Assembly: GCA_022710245.1 (NCBI GenBank)
Contig: JAKLHH010000131.1
Span: 1-11,248 of the forward strand
Direction: 5' to 3'
From: Myxococcota bacterium
Lineage (GTDB): Bacteria; Myxococcota; Polyangia; GCA-2747355; JAKLHH01
Length of the DNA: 11,248 nt
The notes under the pieces are model-generated. The model was given only the letters and a program-made list of their open reading frames with translations, had not been told where the DNA came from and did no database searches. Shown here in pieces: positions 7,131 to 11,248 of this stretch (its first letter is position 1; each line of letters begins with the position of its first letter). The translations under genes were made by a program, and so were the position numbers.

Positions 7131-7925
7131 ATGAGGTGGTTGCCCTGCATCGCGCTCGGCCTCGCGGTCGGCCTCGCCCTGGCGGGCTGCGCCGAGTGGC
7201 CGCTCTGCGACGAGGCGTGCGGCGACGGACGGCGCTGCATCGACGGCGCCTGCGTCGACGACCCCTGCAAGGATCGCGACTGCGGCCCCGACGGCCACGG
7301 CGGCACCTGCGGCGAGTGCAGCGGCCTCTGCGTCGCCGGACGCTGTCGCTCCTGCCCGGCGGACATGGTGCTGCTCGAGCAGCAGCTCGCCTGCATCGAC
7401 CGGTACGAGGAGGCCTGGAGCGACGCGCTCGGCCAGTACGTCTCGCTGCCGGGGCTGCAGCCCGCCGTCAACATCACCCACGCGCAGGCGAAGACCGCCT
7501 GCGCCGCCGGGGGCAAGCGCCTGTGCTCCGACAGCGAGTGGATCCACGCCTGCACCGGCGACCAGCTCTGCCTCTTCCCCTACGGCGAGACGCAGCCCTA
7601 TGGCTGCGCCTACGAGGAGGGCCGCTGCTTCGGTCGCCCCCCGGTCGATGTCCCGCCCCACACCGGCCCCGCTCCGACCGGCAGCCTGCCGGGCTGCGAG
7701 GGCTCGCGCCCGGGGATCTTCGACCTGGTCGGCAACGTGGACGAGTGGGTCGACACCTGCGACTACGACGGCAAGCAGTGCACGGCGCGCGGGGGCAGCT
7801 ATGACGACCCGCTGCGCAAGGGCTGCGAGGCGGGCCCGAGCACGATGCTCCGCGAGCCCGACGGCAAGACGGGCTTCCGCTGCTGCAAGGCGCTCTGCAC
7901 CGACAGCCCCGCCTGCAAGCCCTGA
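7131..7925 (+). CDS. Cys-rich lipoprotein with formylglycine-generating-enzyme-like (SUMF) domain
   Basis: This 264-aa protein has a lipoprotein signal peptide with lipobox L17-A18-G19-C20. A Cys-rich stretch follows (about 26-75, many CxxxC and CVxGRC turns), resembling the short Cys-rich modules found after lipoboxes in Myxococcota surface proteins. From about residue 79 it matches the FGE-sulfatase fold: CIDRYE, AQAKTACAAGGKRLCSDSEWIHAC, FPYG, DLVGNVDEWV, RGGSYDD and GFRCC. The fold is short, and the region aligned with the catalytic Cys pair of true FGE (after GGSY) reads DDPLRKGCEAG, so only one of the two Cys is apparent. The domain is therefore probably a binding or structural version without oxidase activity. 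It should be membrane-anchored and face outward or the periplasm. The promoter is divergent from the PEGA operon, and the 3' end is 5 bp from the convergent toxin gene. Confidence 0.88.
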   Translation: MRWLPCIALGLAVGLALAGCAEWPLCDEACGDGRRCIDGACVDDPCKDRDCGPDGHGGTCGECSGLCVAGRCRSCPADMVLLEQQLACIDRYEEAWSDALGQYVSLPGLQPAVNITHAQAKTACAAGGKRLCSDSEWIHACTGDQLCLFPYGETQPYGCAYEEGRCFGRPPVDVPPHTGPAPTGSLPGCEGSRPGIFDLVGNVDEWVDTCDYDGKQCTARGGSYDDPLRKGCEAGPSTMLREPDGKTGFRCCKALCTDSPACKP

Positions 7926-7930
7926 GCGTG

Positions 7931-8617
7931 CTATTTCTTCGCGGTCGCGGGCGGGGCCGGGAAGGACATGCGTGCCAGTCGCTCGACCAGCTCCCGTCGA
8001 AACCGCTCGAGCTCACGCGGATCGGCGTCACCAGGGAGGGCGGCCTCCTCGCCGATCCGCCACTGGTCGAGCACGAACGCGAGCGACGCAGGGCTCACGC
8101 CGGCGTCCTTCAGCTCGGCGTCCTTCAGCACCTCCTCGAGCGGGAGGCCGGCACGGAGGAGGCGATCGAGGTCCACCAGATCCTTCGGCTCATTGCGGCT
8201 GAGCAGCGCGCAGACCTTGTTGGCGGCGATCTCTTCGAGCGAATCGACCCGCACCTGACCGAAGCGCGGCTTCTCGGGGCTGAGCTGTGGCGCGCGGTCC
8301 AGCACGAGGTCCACGACCGTCCGCTCCTCGCCGCGCTCGGCGACGAACCGACGGAAGTCGGGGAAGCGCTCGACGGAACGCAACGCGGCGCCGCACGCCG
8401 AGGCTGCGTCGTGCAGGGCACGCTCTCCGGCATCGAGGTTTGCAGGGGGCACCGCGAAGAGGTCGAGATCCTCGCTGGGCCGGTGGCTCAGATGAAAGCC
8501 GCCGAGGGCGCCGCCTCCGGTCAGGAAGAAGCCGTCCTGCTCACGCGCGAAGAAGGCCTCCAGCAACTCGCGCTGCAGCGAGCTGAGCTGGCTAGCGGGG
8601 AGACGGGATGAGCCCAT
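7931..8617 (-). CDS. AbiEii-family nucleotidyltransferase (putative toxin)
   Basis: This 228-aa protein carries the motifs of the AbiEii/AbiGii (DUF1814) nucleotidyltransferase family. Motif I is FFLTGGGALGGFHLSHR, with Gly-rich 34-37, and S48-E-D50-L-D52 supplies the metal-binding Asp pair. The third acidic residue is D103 in TVVDLVLD. The family signature IAANKVCALLSRNEPKDLVDL follows, with K134, K145 and D146. Known members (AbiEii, MenT) transfer nucleotides to tRNA or related targets and act as toxins in bacteriostasis and phage defence. ATG 8617 is chosen because the family fold starts there and it overlaps the upstream gene by 26 bp, implying translational coupling. The extension upstream of it is only the shadow of that gene. 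The gene is complete with its acidic residues intact, so it is likely active. Toxicity and target are inference. Confidence 0.87.
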   Translation of the reverse strand: MGSSRLPASQLSSLQRELLEAFFAREQDGFFLTGGGALGGFHLSHRPSEDLDLFAVPPANLDAGERALHDAASACGAALRSVERFPDFRRFVAERGEERTVVDLVLDRAPQLSPEKPRFGQVRVDSLEEIAANKVCALLSRNEPKDLVDLDRLLRAGLPLEEVLKDAELKDAGVSPASLAFVLDQWRIGEEAALPGDADPRELERFRRELVERLARMSFPAPPATAKK

Positions 8618-8900
8618 GCTCGGACCATTTCCGCAGGAGGAACTCCCAGAACGCCGCCTTCCGCCCGAGCCGCGTCCGCAGCCGGCTCCACCGAGACAAG
8701 AGATCAGCGATGCTGACGAAGGCCCAGACGTCCTGATAGCGCGCCTCTCGCAGGATCCGGCCGATCCAGAGGAGGCGCTCCTCCTCGTCCGCGCTGGCCA
8801 GGCGACCCCGCAGCTCACCGACCGTCATCGTCGTGTCCCAGAGGAAGTAGGGGCGCGCGTCGTCACGGTCGAGATCGAGGGAGAGCGGAGCTCGCGCCAT
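8592..8900 (-). CDS. Putative antitoxin partner of the AbiEii-type protein, 102 aa
   Basis: I do not recognise a named family for this small soluble protein of 102 residues. It is acidic at the N-terminus (LDLDRDDARPYFLWD), then helical with many aromatic residues (ERLLWIGRILREARYQDVWAF, RWSRLRTRL, AAFWEFLLRKWSEHGLI). I recall similar PYFLWD..., RIL..AR..DVW proteins upstream of DUF1814 nucleotidyltransferases in environmental bacteria, but this is memory, not a search. It lacks the AbiEi winged-helix appearance of the usual partner. It is first in an operon and overlaps the toxin start by 26 bp, the normal antitoxin-first order. The ATG at 8900 is chosen because it follows a promoter immediately and the conserved-looking sequence begins there. 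No Shine-Dalgarno is present, so a leaderless mRNA is likely. Antitoxin role inferred from position. Confidence 0.75.
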   Translation of the reverse strand: MARAPLSLDLDRDDARPYFLWDTTMTVGELRGRLASADEEERLLWIGRILREARYQDVWAFVSIADLLSRWSRLRTRLGRKAAFWEFLLRKWSEHGLIPSPR

Positions 8901-8907
8901 GAGACGA

Positions 8908-8936
8908 ATGTTAGGCGTCGGCTGGTGGCCTGGCAA
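8908..8936 (-). promoter_or_regulatory. Promoter of the AbiEii-type operon, probably leaderless
   Basis: On the minus strand TTGCCA (8931-8936, 5 of 6 to the -35 consensus) and TAACAT (8908-8913, 4 of 6) are exactly 17 bp apart. Seven bases follow before the ATG at 8900, so the predicted start is the A of ATG or the base before it. A short inverted repeat TGGC-AA-GCCA (8931-8940) covers the -35 box and could be an operator for autoregulation. Confidence 0.6.
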
Positions 8937-9007
8937 GCCATGCGATCCGATGGCGCCTCGAAGGTGTCTGCTCGCCCGGGAGCCGTGGCGCAAGTCGCTC
9001 CACGTCG

Positions 9008-9068
9008 CCGGGGGCGCCGCTGCCTCATCCCGGAGCGTCCCGCAGGGACGCGAGGACCGGCGCAGCGG
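9008..9068. repeat. Structured repeat element, copy A (3' side of the UbiB-like gene)
   Basis: On the plus strand this copy has an outer stem CCGCTGC/GCAGCGG (9017-9023 with 9062-9068). A second pairing CCTC/GAGG (9023-9026 with 9052-9055) encloses the single-stranded ATCCCGGA and a perfect 7-bp hairpin GCGTCCC-GCA-GGGACGC (9035-9051). CCGGGGG precedes it (9008-9014). It shares CCTCATCCCGGAGCG and CGCGAGGACC with copy B, at the same spacing. It starts 25 bp past the UbiB-like stop. Confidence 0.6.
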
Positions 9069-9092
9069 GGGCAACTCAGGTGAGCTGGGGGG

Positions 9093-10385
9093 TCAGTTCG
9101 CGCTCGCGCGCGGCCGCTGCGCCGCGGTCCAGGCGGTGAAGAACCCGAGCGCCTCGCGCACCAGGTCGAGGCGCGGCGCCAGGTCGCGGCCCACGCCCTC
9201 GACGACCGCGATGGCGACGAGCACCATCGTCAGCCCCGGCTCGAGGCGCACGCGCTGGCGCCGGAGCAGGCGGGCCAGCTCGAGGAAGACGAGCCCGAGC
9301 TGCACCTCGGCGAGCGGCGCGCTGCGGTAGCGGTCGACCAGCGCGGCGACCTCCCGCTCGAAGGCGGCCGCGTCCGCGGCCGCGCCCTCGGCGCCCACCA
9401 GCTCCAGCATCACCGCGGCGACGCGCGCGGGGTCCTGGCCGGCCCAGGCGCCGAAGAGGCGCGCCAGGCCCTCGCGGCGCTCCGGGGTGAGGCGCGCGAC
9501 GAGGCCGAGATCGAGGAGGACCACGCGGTCGCCGGTCACGATCAGGTTGCCCGGGTGGAGGTCCGCGTGGACGAACCCGTGGCTGAAGATCATCTGCAAG
9601 AGCGCGCGGAAGCCGACCCTGGCCAGCCGCTCGCCGAGCGCCGGATCCCAGTCGGGGCCGTTGATGCGGACGCCGGTGATCAGCTCCATGCAGAGGACGC
9701 GCTGGGTGCAGAGCTCGTCCACCAGCCAGGGGACGCCGATCGCCGGGTCGCTGGCGAAGTTCGCGGCGAAGCGCCGGTTGTTCTCGGCCTCGGTGCGCAG
9801 GTCGAGCTGCAGCCAGACCGCGCTGGCGAACTCGTCGACGATCGCGCACGGCTCGAAGTGCCGCAGCCAGGGGAGCAGCGCGAGGAGGCGCGCCCAGAAG
9901 CGGATCACCTGCACGTCGAGGCGGACCGTGGCCTCGATGGCCGGGCGCAGCACCTTGACCGCGACCTGCCGCCCGTCCGCGAGGCGGCCCCGGTGGACCT
10001 GCGAGATGGAGGCGCTGGCGAGCGGGTAGGGGTCGAGCTCGGCGAAGACCGCCTCGGGCGCCTCGCCCAGCTCCTCCTCGAGGGTGGCGCGCACGCGCGC
10101 GAAGGGGAACGGGCCCACCCGGTCCTGCAGCTCGGCCAGCGCGGCGCGCACCGGCCGCGGCAGGAGGTCGCCGCGGGTGGAGAGGAACTGGCCGATCTTG
10201 ATGAAGGTCGCGCCCAGGCTGCGGAAGAGGTGCAGGGCCACGCGGCCGAGGAGCGCGAGGCGCCGCTCGCGCGAGCGCCCCGAGAGCCGCAGGCCCAGCC
10301 AGCCCATAATAAAGAAGAGGCCGTGCACCCAGAAGAGGGCGGTCACGTGGAGGGCTCGCAGGGGGAGCCGGACCCAGCTCGTCAT
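9093..10385 (-). CDS. ABC1/UbiB-family atypical protein kinase
   Basis: This 430-aa protein is a member of the ABC1/ADCK/UbiB family of protein-kinase-like ATPases, some of which support ubiquinone or other isoprenoid lipid metabolism. The KxGQ signature is complete (K63-I-G-Q66 in FIKIGQFLSTRGDLLP). The Ala-rich P-loop replacement is ASASISQVH (123-131), and the ATP-binding Lys is K144 in VAVKVLRP. The ExD region EAENNRRF is present. HADLHPGN (273-280) holds catalytic D275, and DLG (292-294) is the metal-binding motif. All key residues are intact. A hydrophobic stretch at residues 10-33 could anchor it to the inner membrane, while the C-terminal helices usual in UbiB are not obvious. ATG 10385 has GAGG at 10394-10397, 8 nt upstream. 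The gene stands alone, with no ubiquinone genes beside it, so I leave the symbol blank. Confidence 0.9.
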   Translation of the reverse strand: MTSWVRLPLRALHVTALFWVHGLFFIMGWLGLRLSGRSRERRLALLGRVALHLFRSLGATFIKIGQFLSTRGDLLPRPVRAALAELQDRVGPFPFARVRATLEEELGEAPEAVFAELDPYPLASASISQVHRGRLADGRQVAVKVLRPAIEATVRLDVQVIRFWARLLALLPWLRHFEPCAIVDEFASAVWLQLDLRTEAENNRRFAANFASDPAIGVPWLVDELCTQRVLCMELITGVRINGPDWDPALGERLARVGFRALLQMIFSHGFVHADLHPGNLIVTGDRVVLLDLGLVARLTPERREGLARLFGAWAGQDPARVAAVMLELVGAEGAAADAAAFEREVAALVDRYRSAPLAEVQLGLVFLELARLLRRQRVRLEPGLTMVLVAIAVVEGVGRDLAPRLDLVREALGFFTAWTAAQRPRASAN

Positions 10386-10432
10386 CGCTCGTACCTCGGG
10401 GGCCTCGTTGATCGTGATTTCGACATTGCCCT

Positions 10433-10501
10433 CCGGGGGAATTGCGGCGGCCTCATCCCGGAGCGGCCCGAGGCCGCGAGGACCCGCAATCCCTCCCCCG
10501 G
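10433..10501. repeat. Structured repeat element, copy B (5' side of the UbiB-like gene)
   Basis: It lies in the same orientation as copy A. The outer arms CCGGGGG (10433-10439) and ATTGCGG (10441-10447) pair with CCGCAAT (10484-10490) and CCCCCGG (10495-10501). CCTC (10451-10454) and GAGG (10478-10481) enclose ATCCCGGA and the hairpin GCGGCC-CGA-GGCCGC (10463-10477). Stem bases differ from copy A but remain paired. Just downstream lies a CCCTCTCCC pyrimidine-rich tract of a kind common in dispersed intergenic repeats. Confidence 0.6.
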
Positions 10502-10593
10502 CGCTGGCGCGCCTTCGCCCACACCCTCTCCCTACGGGAGCAATTGTACGCGGTTGCCTCGCCGCTGTCCCCCGCCCGCAGCAAGAAAATCCC

Positions 10594-10625
10594 TTGACAC
10601 CCCACCCGTTTCACATTAGCTAATG
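10594..10625 (+). promoter_or_regulatory. Promoter of tRNA-Val with a 12-bp palindrome over the -10 region
   Basis: TTGACA (10594-10599) is a perfect -35 box. The -10 region 17 bp downstream reads TAGCTA (10617-10622), a poor match on its own. It lies inside the perfect palindrome CATTAGCTAATG (10614-10625). This is the most AT-rich stretch nearby. Transcription would start near 10629, giving a leader of about 15 nt before the mature tRNA. Confidence 0.6.
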
Positions 10626-10643
10626 GGCTGCTTGGGGGTCGCT

Positions 10644-10715
10644 AGGCACGTAGCTCAGTGGGAGAGCACTACCCTGACGCGGTAGGGGTCCGGGGTTCGA
10701 AACCCCGCGTGCCTA
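10644..10715 (+). tRNA. tRNA-Val (anticodon GAC)
   Basis: A complete 72-nt cloverleaf: the acceptor stem AGGCACG/CGTGCCT pairs at all 7 positions, and the D-arm is GCTC-AGTGGGA-GAGC. The anticodon arm is CTACC-CTGACGC-GGTAG with GAC at 10676-10678. The T-arm is CGGGG-TTCGAAA-CCCCG and the discriminator base is A. GAC reads the Val codons GUC and GUU. CCA is not encoded (ACT follows), so it must be added after transcription. It is followed 91 bp later by the threonyl-tRNA synthetase start in the same direction. Confidence 0.96.
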
Positions 10716-10760
10716 CTGGGGCAGTATCCGCCCGACCGGAAAGCCCAACCGTTTCCAAGG

Positions 10761-10784
10761 CAGGCCGGGAGAGATCCCGGCCTG
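10761..10784 (+). terminator. 9-bp hairpin between tRNA-Val and the synthetase gene
   Basis: CAGGCCGGG (10761-10769) and CCCGGCCTG (10776-10784) form a perfect stem around the loop AGAGAT. No T-run follows, so it may act as a weak terminator for the tRNA, a processing or stability structure, or a leader element of the synthetase mRNA. It begins 45 bp after the tRNA and ends 22 bp before the next start codon. Confidence 0.4.
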
Positions 10785-10806
10785 TCGCGCATGTGGGGCC
10801 CAGTCC

Positions 10807-11248
10807 ATGAAAGAGCTGACACCACTCGAGACGCTCCGCCACAGCGCGGCGCACGTGATGGCGGACGCGGTCAAGCGCCTCTTCCCCGAGGCGAAGATCA
10901 CCATCGGCCCGCCCATCGAGAGCGGCTTCTACTACGACTTCGACGTGGCGCGCCCCTTCAGCGACGAGGACCTCGAGAAGATCGAGGCCGAGATGGCCAA
11001 GATCGTCGCCGCCGACGTGCCCTTCGAGCGCCTCGAGGTGACGCGCGAGGAGGCGATCGCGCGCTTCGGCGGCATGGGCGAGAGCTACAAGCTCGAGCTG
11101 ATCGAGGCGATCCCCGAGGGCGAGAAGATCTCGATCTACCAGCACGGCGAGTTCGTCGACCTCTGCCGCGGCCCGCACGTCCAGCGCACCGGTCAGATCA
11201 AGGCCTTCAAGCTGACCGGCGTCGCCGGCGCCTACTGGCGCGGCGACG
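10807..11248 (+). CDS. thrS: Threonyl-tRNA synthetase, N-terminal part (3' end outside window), no TGS domain
   Basis: The open frame [20 protein letters not shown] continues to the window end (147 codons). Class II threonyl-tRNA synthetase charges tRNA-Thr and edits mischarged serine. The editing domain is recognisable: H12-S-A-A-H16 and the DLCRGPH motif form the zinc-like editing site. [21 protein letters not shown] and [12 protein letters not shown] are characteristic of the family. The usual bacterial protein carries a TGS domain of about 60 residues before this point. Here the ATG at 10807 sits only about 10 residues before the editing domain, and no in-frame ATG, GTG or TTG exists back to the tRNA, so the TGS domain is absent. 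The Shine-Dalgarno is weak (GGGG about 8 nt upstream). The catalytic and anticodon-binding domains lie beyond the window. Confidence 0.9.
   Translation, partial: MKELTPLETLRHSAAHVMADAVKRLFPEAKITIGPPIESGFYYDFDVARPFSDEDLEKIEAEMAKIVAADVPFERLEVTREEAIARFGGMGESYKLELIEAIPEGEKISIYQHGEFVDLCRGPHVQRTGQIKAFKLTGVAGAYWRGD

Noticed and set aside
8618..8818. N-terminal extension of the AbiEii-type protein
   Set aside because: The extra 67 residues are Ser/Arg-rich shadow of the upstream gene; the family fold begins at the ATG at 8617.
8910..8916. Integron attC core site (GTTAGGC)
   Set aside because: It fits GTTRRRY, but I found no matching RYYYAAC partner or attC fold, and such a 7-mer is expected by chance.
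10716..10806. T-box or threonine attenuator leader for the synthetase
   Set aside because: I see no T-box sequence, specifier loop or leader peptide with Thr codons; only a simple 9-bp hairpin is visible.

Overview
The window is very GC-rich. It holds large PAS histidine kinases, a PEGA-domain envelope protein, a Cys-rich lipoprotein with a formylglycine-generating-enzyme-like fold, and a two-copy WGR protein. This mix suggests a Myxococcota (former Deltaproteobacteria) chromosome, probably from an uncultured or environmental lineage. The assignment rests on gene content and composition only. I see no integrase, transposase, phage gene or CRISPR array.

Layout: (1) 1-984 (+) is the C-terminal part of a sensor histidine kinase ending in four 8-residue repeats. 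It converges on and overlaps a WGR protein (966-1544, -) that has its own promoter and ribosome binding site. (2) 1651-2868 (-) is a HemW/HemN-like radical SAM protein with a stem-loop just upstream of its start. (3) 3032-6991 (-) is a two-gene operon: a signal-peptide, TPR and PEGA protein followed 6 bp later by a soluble three-PAS hybrid histidine kinase with a receiver domain. (4) A divergent promoter region leads to a Cys-rich lipoprotein (7131-7925, +). (5) 7931-8900 (-) is an overlapping gene pair: a 102-aa protein and an AbiEii-type nucleotidyltransferase, arranged like a toxin-antitoxin module with an unfamiliar partner. (6) 9093-10385 (-) is an ABC1/UbiB atypical kinase, flanked on both sides by directly repeated copies of a structured element whose paired bases change in compensating ways. 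(7) 10594-11248 (+) holds a tRNA-Val(GAC) behind a consensus -35 box, a 9-bp hairpin, and the start of a threonyl-tRNA synthetase with no N-terminal TGS domain.

The points most worth following are the AbiEii pair with its novel-looking partner, the covarying two-copy element around the UbiB gene, and three genes whose sigma70-like promoters place the transcription start on or next to the start codon (leaderless mRNAs). The PEGA-kinase operon looks like an envelope-signalling unit. The signalling, toxin-antitoxin, translation and housekeeping genes otherwise look like ordinary chromosomal neighbours rather than one pathway.
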